Origin: Adiantum capillus-veneris
Lineage: Eukaryota; Streptophyta; Polypodiopsida; Polypodiales; Pteridaceae
NCBI GenBank assembly: GCA_014529385.2
Contig: CM043963.1
Span: 92,767,912-92,831,911, forward strand
Length of the DNA: 64,000 nucleotides
Direction: 5' to 3'
The notes under the pieces are model-generated. The model was not told the DNA's origin. It saw only the letters and a list, made by a program, of their open reading frames with translations, and searched no databases. A program made the translations under genes and the position numbers. Shown here piece by piece: positions 1-11,877 of the stretch; positions within the stretch are counted from its first letter, which is position 1; each line of letters opens with the position of its first letter.

Positions 1-2205
1 TCACCGTTTGCAGTCCTTGAGTCTTCACCGTCCTCAAGCTCCATGTACTCATCACCTGTTTCTTTTGTTTGTTTTCTTTCCAAGTAATCTTTGTACATAT
101 TTTGTTTGTTAAAAATTACATCCCTACTCCTTAAGATTTTACCATCTTCAGGATTCCATAGGCGATACCCAAAGTCTCCTTCTCCATAGCCAATGAAGAA
201 ACACTTTTTGGACTTTGCATCTAACTTTGATCTTAGGCTTCTATCTATGTGCATGAAAGCCTCACACCCAAACACTTTGAGAAATGCATAATTCACCGGT
301 TTACCTGTCCATGCCTCTTCTAGAACTCCCCCATCCAATGCCGTTGAGGGTGACCGATTGATTAAGTACACAGACGTACTTACAGCTTCCGCCCAAAGCT
401 CAAGCGGTAGGCCTACATGTAGCCGCATGCTTCGTGCTCGTTCCATGATTGTCCTGTTCATCCTTTCCGAAATCCCATTTTGTTGAGGTGTCCTTGGGGT
501 TTTCCTTTGCCTCCGAATGCCATTGTTAGCACAAAATCTTTCAAAATCTTGGCTGCAATATTCGCCTCCATTGTCGGATCTGAAGAAATTTAACCTTGGT
601 ACCTGTTTCATTCTCCACAAAGGCTTTTCACCTTTGAAATATGGAAAATACATCAGATTTATTCTTCATGACATAAACCCATGTTTTTCTAGTCGCATCG
701 TCTATGAATGTTACATAGTACAATGAGCCACCAAGTGATGGTGTACTTGCAGGACCCCAAACATCAGAATGAACCAACTCAAGTTTTTTATTTTTTCTTT
801 CATTTCTTGATTTTTGAAATTTTACCCTCTTTTGTTTACCATAAACACAATCTTCACAGAACTCTAAGTCCACTTCTTTCAAACCTGGTAGAAGCTTCTT
901 TGTTTGAAGGATTTGCATTCCTTTGGCACTCATATGCCCAAGTCGGTAGTGCCACACCGCACTGTCAACTTCTGTAGTTGCTGCACAAGCTAATGGTTGC
1001 GTGCTAACAGTACACAAGTAAAGTGTACCGACTTTTTCACCCTTGGCAACCACCAAAGATCCCTTTGAGATCTTCCACCGTTTGTTTCCGAATGCAATGT
1101 TGTGACCTTCATCGTCCAATTGTCCTGTAGAGATCAATTTTTTGTGAAGAGAAGGAACATGCCTAACATCTTTAAGCTTCCATTCATTTCCGTTAGCAGT
1201 TTTGACAGAAACTGTACCTTTGCCGACAATCTCACAAGCTTCATCATCTCCCAAGTATACATACCCAAAATTACCTTTGGTGTAGTCTTGGAAATGTTGC
1301 TTGTGTGGTGTCGCATGGAATGAAGCCCCGGAATCTACTATCCAGGAATTAGACACATTGTCTAATGAGAGAATTAGAGCATCTTGCTCTACTTTACCTG
1401 CCACATTGGCCTCCGATGTTGGCTTGTTGTCTTGAGACTCTGTCTCCTTCTTCTTCTTGGACCAGCAATCCTTCTTGACGTGGCCCTTCTTGCCGCAGTT
1501 CCAACATTCAAGAACTGACTTTGTGCGTGACTTGCTCCGCCTTGAGCGATCACGACCCTTTTGGTTTTTGAACCTCTCCTTAAGCCTTCCTCTTGTTTCC
1601 ACTGATAGTGCAGCACTTGATGATTCTCCTGTGCTTCTCCTTCGCATTTTCTTGCTTAGGAGAACACCCACAACATCATCAAACTTAAGAGTATTTGTGC
1701 CAGAGATAGAATTACTTACAGCCATCACAAGGCTGTCCCAACTATTCGGTAGAGATGATAGTATAAGGAGAGCTCGCACTTCGTCATCGAAATTGATTTT
1801 CACTGATCGAAGTTGACTTATGTTTGTGTTAAAGTCATTTAGGTGTTCTGCAACTGAACCATTCTTTGCCATCTTTAGATTGAACAAGCGCTTCATAAGA
1901 AATACCTTATTGGATGCCGATGGTTTCTCGTAGAAGTCGTCAAGTGACTTCATCAAGTCCTCCGTGGTCTTCATCTCCGAAACATTGAAGGCCACCGTTG
2001 ACGCCAAGCTTAACTGGATTGTTCCGAGTGCCTTTCGATCAAGGACAATCTATGCTTCATCTGCCATTGTTGCGGGCTTCTTCGCAAGACCGCCTAGTGG
2101 CAAATAGAGGTCCTTCTGGTAGAGATAGTCTTCAATCTACATCTTCCAATGTTGGTAGTTTTTGCCGTTGAACTTCTCAATCTTGAGCTTCCCTTCCTCC
2201 GCCAT
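1..2205 (-). pseudogene. copia-1 gag-pol polyprotein (gag, protease, integrase), broken
   Basis: The frame starts at ATG 2205 with the copia gag N-terminus (KLKIEKFNGKNYQHW). In-frame TAG codons lie at 2137-2139 and 2050-2052. From 2007 to 628 the frame is open for 459 codons. It shows a gag core, the zinc knuckle CWNCGKKGHVKKDC, the protease motif DSGASFHAT, a GAG-pre-integrase segment around HYRLGHMSAKGM with CEDC, and the integrase start with the first catalytic Asp in HSDVWGPA. A TGA at 628-630 interrupts the integrase. After a frameshift near 585 the remaining core is readable (RSDNGGEY, then PQQNGISERMNR with the Glu), followed by an FFIGYG segment that runs off the window edge. Such a polyprotein would form capsid-like particles, mature itself and integrate cDNA. 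Here it cannot be made intact. Confidence 0.88.
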
Positions 2206-2264
2206 AACTCCCACTCAATTCAAGGAATCCTTTCCTTGAGATAATTTAGGTACGAGCAAACCTT

Positions 2265-2276
2265 GCTCTCATACCA
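2265..2276 (-). other. primer binding site of copia-1 (initiator Met tRNA type)
   Basis: On the minus strand this reads TGGTATGAGAGC, one base from the plant copia consensus TGGTATCAGAGC, which pairs with the 3' end of initiator Met tRNA. It lies two bases past the inner edge of the LTR, the expected place for first-strand priming. Confidence 0.85.
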
Positions 2277-2583
2277 GTTGTTAGGAAATAAGACGTAGCT
2301 AAATAGATAATTGAGTAGATTACTTAATGGAGAGAGACAGATTTATATACACGATATTATAGAGTAGAGAGAGAGAGAGAGTACACACGATATACGTGGT
2401 TCACCCAATGTGGGCTACGTCCACGGGAAAGCAGCCAATCAATGGCTTTAGTACTTCAAAACAAGAAGTAGTTTACAAAGGGATTATACCCTTAATGGAG
2501 CTCCCGCCTTGCTTCACTCTCACCACCTCACACTCACCTTGTTGCATCAACTTCACACTATGAAATGTGTGTAGAAATGGCCT

Positions 2584-2592
2584 CCTTTTATA
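2584..2592 (-). promoter_or_regulatory. TATA box in copia-1 LTR
   Basis: The minus strand reads TATAAAAGG, a strong plant TATA match, about 310 bp inside the LTR from its inner edge. Transcription from it would run toward the primer binding site and gag. No transcript start can be read from sequence alone. Confidence 0.55.
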
Positions 2593-2721
2593 GGCCAAAA
2601 GGGTTGCCCTCTCTTATGAGAGACAACCATGTGTAGCCGCCCTTGTGCGAATAAGTCCAAATCGGACCCTCCAATCCGCCCATGTGTGGCCGCCCTTGAG
2701 AAGACAAGTCCGCTTTTGAAT

Positions 2722-2830
2722 TCGGCCACCGGCCACCGGCCACCGGCCATTGACTTCCGACCATCGGCCACTGGCCATTGACTTCCGACCACCGGCCATT
2801 GACTACCGGCCACCGGCCAACCGACCGGTT
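2722..2830. repeat. GC-rich minisatellite inside copia-1 LTR
   Basis: Repeated CCGGCCA-type words alternate with ATTGACTTCCGACCA-type words, giving several imperfect units of about 25-31 bp plus shorter GGCCACC repeats. It sits upstream of the LTR TATA box in the transcription direction, so it could be an upstream promoter region. Confidence 0.7.
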
Positions 2831-3029
2831 GTTTTCCGACCACTTTCCGGCCGCCGTCCGGCCATAATATTCCGACGAAAAAGAATATTCTGGCGAAAAA
2901 AAAGTCTCGGGGGCCTCCGCCCTCGAGGCCTTTAAAGTTGCCTCTGATTCTTGTCCGTGAAAATTTTGGTTTCCGGTGAGTGATTTTCCTTCACGCATGA
3001 TGGCTTCTCCTCATAATGGGGGCCTTACA

Positions 3030-5944
3030 AATGTGCGCTTTTACCACAGAAAATTACAAGGGTAAATCAGGCTCCATACTTAACAAGGTACAGTGTGTGT
3101 GATGGTTTTTCAGGCTATTTTCAATTGAAGATTGCTCTTAAAGACCGCACAAAGACAACTTTTATTACGCCATGGGGCTGCTATTGTTACACAGTATTGC
3201 CATTTGGGTTGTCAAATGGACCTTCCTTCTATCAAGAGAGAGCAAATTGGGTGTTGGAACCATTCATTGGTAGTTGTGTTAAAGCTTTTATGGATGACTT
3301 CTGTGTTTATAGCAGTAGGGCTGAACACCATGAGAAGCTGCAGATGGTATTGGCTCGATATGATGAATGTGGAGGACAACTAAATCCAAAGAAATGTCAT
3401 CTAGCACAGACAAGGGTGAAGTTATTGGGCCACATGGTGTCAGAAAATGGCATTGAGGCTGATCCAGACGAGGTTAAGTCTATTATTCTTCTTCCATCAC
3501 CTACGAGTACGAAGCAATTGGCAACCTTTATGCACAAAGTGAAGTACATGGCAAGGTTTATTCCATTGTCTTCTCAGATTCTTTATCCATTACAACAAGT
3601 GGAAAAGCATGATCCATTGCAATGGGATGAAAAGTGTGAAGAAGTGTTTCAAGAGGTGAAAGAGGTGTTAGGGGGTTTGTCAGCTATGCAGGCTCCTGAT
3701 TGGGAGAAAGTTTTTTATGTAAATCCCTCAGTAGGGGATGATGCCATTGGAGCCATGCTATTGCAAAAGGGGAAGGGCAGCCATTATATGAGGCCAGTGT
3801 ATTGTGCAAGCCGAGTGAAGTTGGTAGCGGAGAGAAAGTTCTCGGAAGTAGAGCTAGTGATGGCCTGTGTAATATTTGCTTGTCGACGATTTCGTCATTA
3901 CTTGCTACCACGGCCTTTTGTTTTCTTGAAGAGTTATGCCTTTTTGCCACAGTTAATTAATGGTACTAACATGTCAAATGTGGTGAAGAAATGGGTAATT
4001 GAGCTGCAAGAGTTTGAGTTCCCTTTTCTAGTGGAAGATAGTACAAGGGCTACCCTAGCTGATTTGTTGACCTACAAGGAGAATCCCCTTATTGTTAAGG
4101 AAGAGGTGGTGAGAAAGGTAGTTGAAGAAGTGCCACAGATCAGCAATGCACATGTGTTGTTCTTTGATGGTTCGTACAGAAAGAGCCATGATGCAGCTTC
4201 AGGGGGTATAGCAGTTTATGATCCAGAGGGGAAGCTAGTATGCAAGAGAGGGTTCAAATTGGATGCTCATAGTAACAATGAGGCTGAATATGCTACTCTG
4301 GAAGCCGGATTACACATTTGTTTGAAGCATGGGGTTCGAAGGTTGAGCATGAAAGGTGATGCCTTGTTAGTGGTGAAGCAAGTGCTGGGTGTGTGGAAGA
4401 GCAAGAACACCTCATTGAAGGAAATGTGCTTCAGAATTAAAGGCCTATTAAAAAAGTTCGAAGCATGGATCATCAGACACATTGAACGTGCTCTAAATGG
4501 AGAGGCACATGAAGCAGCTCAAGGCATGATTGGGGAGCTATTTGTGTTGAGGACCACTTTACCTCTTTATCATGGCCGGGAAAGTTTGGATCAAGAAGAG
4601 GATTTTTTGCTAACAGGAATCAGTCCAAAAGAGATTCAGAAGTCTAAGAAGTATGGCTTTGTGCGTAGAGCATACAGGTACAAATTGATTGGTGATGTCT
4701 TATACATGAAAGAGGCCGATCTCATGTTGAGACGTGTACCTTGGCGGGAGGAGCTTTACAGAGTGTTGGAAGAGAATCATGAAGGCGCATGTGGTGGCCA
4801 TTTTGCTCTAAAGATCACCTTGCATAAGATTTTGCAAGAGGGGTATGTATGGCCTAGTTTGCACAAGGATGTTCACCATTGGTGTAGGTCTTGCAATAGG
4901 TGTCAAGCATTTGGGAAGAGAGTGTTGAAGCCAGAGCTACGAAAAACCATTATGGAGTTTGATGTGTTTGAAAAGTGGGGGATTGATGCAATAGGCCCGT
5001 TACCTATCACAAGCAGGGGCAAAAGCTATATTTTGACCGGAGTGGACTATCTTTCTAGATGGGCAGAGGCTATAGCAGTAAAACAAATCACTGCAAAGGA
5101 TGTGGCAAAATTTGTGTATGATGAAATATGTTGCAAGTTTGGGGTGCCACTGGGGCTACTTTCAGATAAGGGGTCTGGCTTTAGAGCTAAACTGCTAGAT
5201 TTTTTATGTGCAAAGATGAAGATTAGGCACCAGCATACCACTCCTTATTACCCACAGTGTAATGGCTTAAATGAAAGATTCAATGGTGAGTTGGTACAGA
5301 TTCTTTCGAAAGTGACAGAGCACCAAGGAAAGAATTGGGATTTGGAATTGCCTAGTGCATTATGGGCTTACCGTACTTCGGTGAAGACAGGTACAGGGTT
5401 TACTCCATTTCATTTGGTGTATGGAAAAGAAGCACTATTGCCTGTGGAAGTAGAGTTGCCTGCTGTCAAGATGTTAGAGAAGTTGCTTGGGCCGCCTAGT
5501 GATGCATTCGAAGAGAGGCTTTTACAGCTACAAGAGGTTCAGCTGGATAGGATGAGTGCATTGGAACATTATGGGCAGATGCAAGATAGGGCTTTATCAA
5601 AGATAAATGAAAAGGTAAAAAGTAAGGGTATTAAGAAGCATGACTTGGTTTTGCGCTACAACAGTAAGCTGGACAACACCTTCCAAAAGAAGTTTCAAAA
5701 TAAGTGGGAAGGCCCTTTCAAGGTAGTGGAGTGTTTTCCAAATGGCGCATATCAGCTGGCTAACCTAGATGGTGTTCTACATAAGTCAAGGGTAAATGGA
5801 TTGCGTCTTAAATTGTATCATGCTAGATTGATGATGGTGGAGCAAGATGAACTGTCTGTGGAGCAAGCAATGTTGGTGAAGGATGAGGAGACCTGTGATG
5901 CGGCGAGTCTCATATCGCTCTTTGCTGCTGCTGATCATGAATGA
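3030..5944 (+). CDS. Tat-like Ty3/gypsy pol, 5'-truncated: RT, two RNase H domains, integrase
   Basis: The frame is open from about 3017 to the TGA at 5942-5944 with no stop, and the recognisable protein begins mid-RT at CDGFSGYFQ (3098). In order: RT palm with VLPFGLSNGPSF and the FMDD catalytic box (3282-3293); a gypsy RNase H with SRVKLVAERKFSEVELV, whose first catalytic Asp is apparently Asn (VNPSVGDD); a second, archaeal-like RNase H from FFDGSYRKSHDAASGG to NGEAHEAA (about 4156-4518); an integrase HHCC finger ending WCRSCNRCQ; the core with GIDAIGP, LSDKGSGF and LNERFN; and a C-terminal WEGPFKVVE segment. Two RNase H domains are the hallmark of the plant Tat lineage. The RT fingers, protease and gag were lost where copia-1 abuts. 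Translation from an ATG is not expected. Confidence 0.88.
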
Positions 5945-7202
5945 TCTAGCAGGCTAGGGGATGGGTAAATTATGTCAGGAGTTTTTTGGAGCAAGGGATT
6001 GTGCATCTGTACATATACATGCATGGTGCATCAAATAAAGAATTACCCATTTTTCAGAGCCAGGTGGTTATGTGGGGCCCACATGTGTACAGGTAGGACA
6101 GGGTGTACATAGTGCATCGATTTTCACTATTACCAGTATCACTGTGTTTTTTCTACAATGAGGAGTTGGTAGCGCGTAAAACTTCTTGAGGAAGCTATCC
6201 GCGGGCCGACGACATGAGGTAAGCAGGTGCGTCAGATGGCATCGAGTGGCGTCAGGAGGCCGAACGGGGTCAATATTTGCACGTGGATGAATACGGACAC
6301 AAAGTGGTGTTTTCTTGTGAGAGTTATGCAAAAAGGTCATCATTAGGACCACTTTTTGGGGCCACTTCACGTGGTTGCGAGACGCATTATTGAAAAGAAA
6401 TGAGTGCCAGGTGTGCGGATGATGCAAAAAAGGTGACAACTATGCACTGGGGGGTCAGTTTTTGGCTTGTTCGGCGTCCGTTTGAGGTCATCTAAAAGGC
6501 CAAGGGTGCCCAACTAATAAATCTAAGTGTGGGAACTGAAAAAACTGAGAGAAGACCAGAAAAAACGTGGAGAAAAGAGGAGGAACAGCCGCAGGTGTGT
6601 TTTTGGGGGTTTTTGGAGCCTGTTTTGGCCGTAAACTGCTCATCCGAGGTCGGATTTGAGCACTTTGACATTGTAGACTGGGGTTTTGGGCCGTTCCGGA
6701 CGCGATGGCGCTGTCCATTTTGCCACATTCCTCACTCTTTTCCTGCTGTTTTTATGTGTAAGTTTCTCCTATGAGCGAAGTTTCTGCTCTAGTTTGTGAT
6801 TGTATCTGGCTTATTTTACCCATATTGTGTGAGCTATTTGCCCCATTGGTGTTGGCCCAAGCTCAATTGTATCTAAACATCAGAAATTCTCCTCTTTTGA
6901 GCTGAGTTTTTTGGGTGTGTGTGTGTGTGTCTGTGTGGAGTGGGCAAGTGGATAGTCTCTCTCCTGTCACTCCAGAGGTGTGTTCCCTGTCTCGGCCAGG
7001 TGTGTTGTCTAAGCCGAGTGGTGCCCCATAGTGTGTGTGTGTGTGTATCTTCCCAAGAGTGTGTGTCGGGTCGTTATAGAGGTGATGTGTGTGTTTTCAT
7101 CCTGCTCACAACGTCCTATAAACGACCACTGTCAAAACATACAAAAAATCCATTATGTTAGAATTTCAAATCCCATAAACCCTAAACTATCGAACATAGA
7201 TG
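5945..7202 (+). other. 3' noncoding tail of the Tat-like gypsy element, probably including its 3' LTR
   Basis: There is no convincing gene. The pol stop is followed by a purine stretch (ctaggggatggg, about 5952-5963) that could be a polypurine tract, and by an AATAAA-type signal near 6034. GT-rich runs occur at 6917-6931 and 7031-7047. No second LTR is available, so the LTR edges and the junction with the CACTA transposon (about 7100-7200) cannot be placed. Confidence 0.45.
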
Positions 7203-7278
7203 CGAAAACATTTACAAAATCGGACTCAAATGATGCCCACCTGCCGCTCCCCAAGTGGTGCGAGCTCCCTGTCTCTAC

Positions 7279-8210
7279 TCACGCTCTGGCTGCCTCCTTT
7301 TGTTGCTTCCACTTGTCGGGATTCTCGCACGCTTCTTTCTTCGCATGCTTCCAATCTTCTTTGGCCAGCCAATCTGGTCTATTCCATCCATGCTTGATTG
7401 CTTTTTGCACTTCGGAACGCTTATGCTTGCAGTATTCGTGGATTCGAACCTTCATCACATCTTCATTGAAGCGGTCATCCCATGTTGGAACGGGAAACTC
7501 GTCATGAAGCATACTGATGACTCTGTCTTTTAATTCATTTGGTACTTCACTCCAGGTGTTTAGTATGTAGTGTCTAAAGACCTGAGAGCAAAGACCGCGC
7601 ATGCGCGAAATCACCTTCTTGCCATCATCATCCAAGATGATGCCGCCATTGAAGTCGACGGAGTAAGGCAAGCCCTCTCGCCGCTGACGCGTTAACCTAG
7701 GTGTCTCGACAAGGGTCTCTAGCGGCGTGTCAACGGGGGTACGGACGCCAGGTGTCTCCACTGGAGTCTGATCCCCGAAGCGAGGAGTGTCCACTGGAGT
7801 GACTTCTGGAGGAGTAGCTAGTGGTGTGTAGCTGTGGGGAACGGCACTCAGACGCGCAAAACCTGGTGTCGAGGGAGATGTTGTGGCTGGTGTCGGGACG
7901 GGCAAAGAAGGGGAGGGTAAAGAGCCTCGTCGAACACGAGGCGGTGTCGAAGCATCGGTGGCGCCACCCCCACAACAACCGCCACCGCCACCGCTAGAGC
8001 GTCCGCCACCGCCACCACTAGAGCGTCGGTGCCTAGACGAGTGTGAAGATCGTCTCATCGACACCGAAGCTTCGGAGCGCGCCGAGGACTCCGAAACAGA
8101 GGGAGATGCGGATGAAGTAGGAACGTGCGATGGTGCGCTAGAGCGATGACGCTCCACGTACCACTGTCTCTGCTGGGGTGACAAGAAGAAAGAAACTCCT
8201 CATCATCCAT
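7279..8210 (-). pseudogene. CACTA second gene, Transposase_24 (Ptta/En/Spm) type
   Basis: The main open frame runs 8184 to 7279 (301 codons) but opens at TTG, not ATG. An ATG at 8210 in another frame gives a short acidic start (MDDEEFLSSCHP) and would need a frameshift or small intron to join. Residues 1-160 are low-complexity: Ser/Arg-rich, then a Gly run, then Pro/Thr-rich with TPVDTP and TPVETP repeats. The C-terminal part (IILDDDGKKVISRMRGLCSQVFRHY, NTWSEVPNELKDRVISMLHDEF) matches the Transposase_24 pattern. A TGA near 7279 is followed in frame by HHLGSGRWASFES, the usual continuation of the family, so the protein is cut short. In CACTA elements this gene follows the TNP2 gene, as here; the product is thought to help bind element ends. 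Confidence 0.72.
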
Positions 8211-8273
8211 ACCTGCATTAAACACACGAACATTTAAACTTAATATTGAATGAATGGAGTAGAAAGCATGGAC

Positions 8274-8310
<37 letters not shown>

Positions 8311-8609
8311 GTGCTCGTCGTCTCTGCTAATGAGAACATACCTAGAGCATACGTACGTGAGTGGACACAAAGACCATTAAATACAATGACGCAATGACGC
8401 ATATAAATACAATGACGCAATGACGCAAATACTTAAAGAGCCGGAGAATCGTACAAGAACTTGAATGTGCTTGTAGCTTGGGAATGCTCAAAGGCTAGCA
8501 GCGACAGAAAGCGTTTTTCTTCTATTCAACTTGAGTGATGAAAGAGGCAAGTGCATAACTCTGAATTTACAAAACGGAGCCATCTAGTTCAAATACAATA
8601 TTTATGGCT
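8211..8609. other. spacer between the two CACTA genes
   Basis: No gene is seen. The spacer holds a GA microsatellite at about 8279-8308 and a short direct repeat of CAATGACGCAATGACGCA near 8385-8425. It would carry the end of the TNP2 transcript and the promoter or 5' exon of the second gene. Confidence 0.5.
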
Positions 8610-11600
8610 TTAAGAGATCTCTCTCTCAAACTCGCATAGCTCAGCATAACTTCCTATATCTATATAGAGCTCTCCGTTTAAACAGATGTCCTCTGTTTCA
8701 TTTTGTAGATCCTCTGCATGCACCCCATAGAGAGTAGCAGCTTGATGTTCGTCTGGCACCACCTCCACGGCTTCTGACTGGGCATCTTCTCCGATCTCCT
8801 CCATTGATGCCGCTGTGATTGGCACATGGTAGCCTTCATACGTCCGTGCACTACGAGGGGCTACCTCTATGACGTACCACCAGTTTGATGCAGACTTTGT
8901 GGGATGAAATATCACCTGCCAGAGCCACATAACTTACATGAGAGCTTCCAAGCACATAAATTCTAAAACACACGTTAACTATTTACATACTTACTTGTTC
9001 ACAATGCTCGGGTAGTACGAAAGTGTCTCTTAAGTCAGTCCATTTCCTAGTTGAATCCACTTCAAGAAAACCAGAATCTCCTCTACGCACAGTAGCGTTG
9101 CGACCCTCCATGATTATCTTGAACCATTGCACGTCGAACAAGTCAACAAAAAATCCTCTATAATCGATCCTCAAAATCTCTTGTAGCGTGCCGAAGTAAG
9201 TGAGTTCCGCCACCACAGGATTTGCATCAGAGGATCGTCGTCGACTAGACTGTTCAAATTTTGCCATGATTCCACAATCTTAAGTAAAACGTTTTTTGTC
9301 GATCTGTTCCACCCTAAAATATCGACCTTTACACCATGCTGCTGTGTATGACTTATACTACAACCAACAAAGATTATGAGTGGCCGTTCAAAAATCTAGA
9401 AAGTTACTAGTCGTACATTGCAAACTTACCTTGGTCGCGCAGCCGCTAGAGTACTCCCACTCTTCCTCAGTCACTTCTTCACCGCACTGTTGTGCGCTTT
9501 TCATTTGGTTGTGCAACCATCTTAAGCTCATGAATGTTGGTAGGCTCTCCAGACCCATCGGATAGTGCATCGGTGGTCGTCTTCCCCATCTCCACTCGAT
9601 TCTTGCCCTTTGTCGCTCTTGCTTTGCATCCTCATATTGTGAGATCCACTTCTGCATGACTGGATTGTGAGGCATGCAAAATCGGTTGATTTTAGCCTCT
9701 AGATCTTCCGTCATCTTCTTCTCAACACCGAGATTGCACATGACAATTCTAGATATGCGCTCATCATCTATGGTTCGCCATAGCATGTCCCGGGCTTTAT
9801 CAAATCCGTCTAGCCACTCTCCAATGTACACTAGGGACTCTGATACCAGCCAATCTTCTGCCATGCTACCCTCTAGACGTGCCTTCTGACGCACATATCC
9901 CTTGAGCGTTTCATGAAACGTTCTAAAAAGAACATCCATCTGGAATGTACTGTGCCGGCTATTTCCACCTCATCAACTATGTGAACAAGAAGATGCACCT
10001 GAATGGTTAGCATGGTAGTAGAAAAATGTTTCTCAAACATACACACAACCTCCGCAGTGTTTAGTTTGGCGAATGGTATGGAGTCTACGTTGATCTCCTT
10101 TTGTGAGATCCATTGTACCAACTTCGCAAGTTTGTAGATTGTGTTACGGATGTCAAGAGACAGACATCCCTCAATGGAAACCGGTAAAATAAACTGCAAA
10201 ACACGTGCAACAATGATATTAAAGTACGTCCACACACAAATTTGTTACACAATTCTCACTATGATATACTCCACTATGAACATACCTGACACATTTTATG
10301 CCAGTCGTGTGACTTCAAACCGGTAAGCTTTCCTTCTTTAGTAAAACACGTCTGGAGCGAGTACATTACGCCAGTGGGGGTCCGCAAAGATCGAATGGTC
10401 TTTTACTTTGTGTTCTTGGGCTCCTGTGAAAATCCATGGTGCTTTAGGGAGTTTTATTGATCCATCGGACGCTGTTTGCGGCCAATATTGCTCCATACGA
10501 TCCACATTTCTGAGGTCAACTCTGGCTCCCAAAGTATCTTTCTTGCCGGTTAGATGGTCCCATAGTAGATTACCCACATTCTTGAATATGTGCATTGGAT
10601 CAAGCCAGTGATTGATCATGAGTCAGGGGCAATCTGTCATCACACATCTCCTTCTGCTCTAACCATGCTTGTGCAGACATCCTCGGTGTCTCTCTTCCCA
10701 AAAAGCTGTTGCATAACACATGATTCTCTGAAGATACGCTTGATGACCTTCGTAGATTTGCTTCTTCAGTGAGGGCGCCCTACGTGCATTCAGTCTAGGT
10801 CCACATGTGACACATGCTCTGTATCCGCTTGTTTGAAGCCCTGCATGTATACACGTGATAATAAATCAACTTGAGAAAAAGCAAGATTTACAGTGTCTGA
10901 GTGAGGAGTGTAAATAGATCACTTGAGCATTCTATTAGTCCGGGATAGTCATGCATAGTCCACATTAGAATGCCTCTGATCAAAGCATTCCGTCGACCTG
11001 TGTGTCGGCTCATATCCACCACCTCTATGCCAATCCACAATTGTTGTAGCTCTTCCAATAGTGGAGGAAGATACACATCCATATTCTTCACTTTATATCG
11101 CCCCGACACAATCAAGCTTAGCCATAGGTGCCCCTTCTTCGTAGTCAACCACGGGGGAATGTTGTAGTTGACCATGACAACGGGCCGTACACTGTAAGAT
11201 GTTGATCTTTGACCAAATGGATTTACGCCATTCATAGCCAGGCCTAAGCGCAAATTTCGATCTTCCCTGGCAAAATCCGTCCATGTTCCATCTATATGTT
11301 TCCAGGCTGCACAATCTGTAGGAATCCGTAGCACACCATCCGAAGATTTATTCTCCTCATGCCATGATGCTAGGGCGGCCATGGACTTACATTCGAAGAA
11401 ATGCTTGATGCGAGGAAGTAGAGAAAAATGTCGCAAAACCTTTTGCGGAATTTTTGTTCCGTGGAGATCTACTCGATATCTTTCGGAATCACATTTCGGA
11501 CACTTCTCCATGTCTATGTATTCCCCTCTGAAAAGAATGCAGTCATTAGGACAAGCGTGGATCGAATTGTAATCCATCCCGAAGTTTCGCAAAATCTTTC

Positions 11601-11770
11601 TTTCTTCCTCTCGAGAATCTGGCATCACATTATCAACTGGTAGTATGTGCTCTTTGAGCAATCTACACAACATAAATATATGGTACAATTGTGTAAAAAT
11701 CTATCAGACCATTATACATTTAGAGTTTTATTAAAGTAAACTAATTGTAATAGATCACCTAAAAAGCGCT
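8610..11770 (-). pseudogene. CACTA TNP2 transposase, 3' exons (TNP2, DUF4218, DUF4216 regions)
   Basis: This is the C-terminal part of the transposase that catalyses CACTA excision and insertion. The first stretch after the insertion reads ITALFR, then a GT-AG intron at 11758-11663 (96 bp), then LLKEHILPVDNVMPDS. The TNP2 core follows (HACPNDCILFRGEY, CPKC, WHEENKSSDG, YNIPPWL). Further GT-AG introns lie at 10922-10841 and 10285-10194. Next come DPMHIFKNVGNLLWDHL, GLKSHDWHKM, and the DUF4218 motif QVHLLVHIVDEVEIAGTV with RWMFFLERF. Later donors are at 9429 and 8994, with an acceptor at 8916. The DUF4216 region (LTYFGTLQEILRIDY to NWWYVIEVAPRS) ends at the TAA at 8610-8612. Stops near 10650, a frameshift near 10345 and a TAA near 9290 show decay. 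Confidence 0.85.
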
Positions 11771-11775
11771 GTGAC
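11771..11775. other. left target-site duplication of gypsy-2
   Basis: The bases gtgac directly precede the 5' LTR. The partner after the 3' LTR is gtgat (27955-27959), a 4 of 5 match whose single difference is C to T. Both lie in the TNP2 exon, and removing the element plus one copy restores the transposase frame. Confidence 0.85.
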
Positions 11776-11838
11776 TGTAGACGGCTGGAGAGTCACCATG
11801 TGGGAACGTGTTCTTAGAAGATGGGCAGCAAATCACTT

Positions 11839-11860
11839 AGTAATTACTAGAGTAATTACT
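11839..11860. promoter_or_regulatory. paired 10-bp palindromes upstream of the gypsy-2 TATA box
   Basis: AGTAATTACT occurs at 11839-11848 and again at 11851-11860, each a perfect palindrome, two bases apart, ending 17 bp before the TATA box. Both are kept unchanged in the 3' LTR (27544-27565). Placement and pairing suggest binding sites for a dimeric factor; this is inference. Confidence 0.5.
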
Positions 11861-11877
11861 ACAGTAAACCCGAAGCA

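Larger units (their letters stand above)
1..3029 (-). mobile_element. Ty1/copia retrotransposon copia-1 (5' part; 3' end outside window)
   Basis: Read on the minus strand, the order is LTR (2279-3029), primer binding site (2265-2276), gag start (2205), zinc knuckle, aspartic protease and integrase, which is the Ty1/copia order. RT, RNase H and the second LTR must lie to the left of base 1. The element appears to have inserted into the Tat-like gypsy pol to its right, because that gene starts abruptly at 3030. Stops and a frameshift show it is dead. Confidence 0.9.
2279..3029 (-). repeat. 5' LTR of copia-1
   Basis: The 751-bp segment has LTR-type ends. On the minus strand it starts TGTAAGG and ends CCTAACA, a near-perfect 7-bp inverted terminal repeat, directly followed by the primer binding site. 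A minus-strand TATA box (TATAAAAGG, 2584-2592) gives a plausible promoter. It contains a GA microsatellite near 2369-2382 and a GC-rich minisatellite at 2722-2830. The partner LTR is outside the window, so the outer edge is inferred from the terminal motif and from the gypsy frame opening just beyond it. Confidence 0.78.

Noticed and set aside
2588..2998. 136-codon minus frame across the copia-1 LTR
   Set aside because: It is a low-complexity read through the CCGGCCA minisatellite within an LTR, with no known motif.
7126..7140. CACTGTCAAAACATA as the left CACTA terminus
   Set aside because: It reads CACTG, shares little with the right terminus CACTACAAGCC, and has no matching 3-bp duplication.
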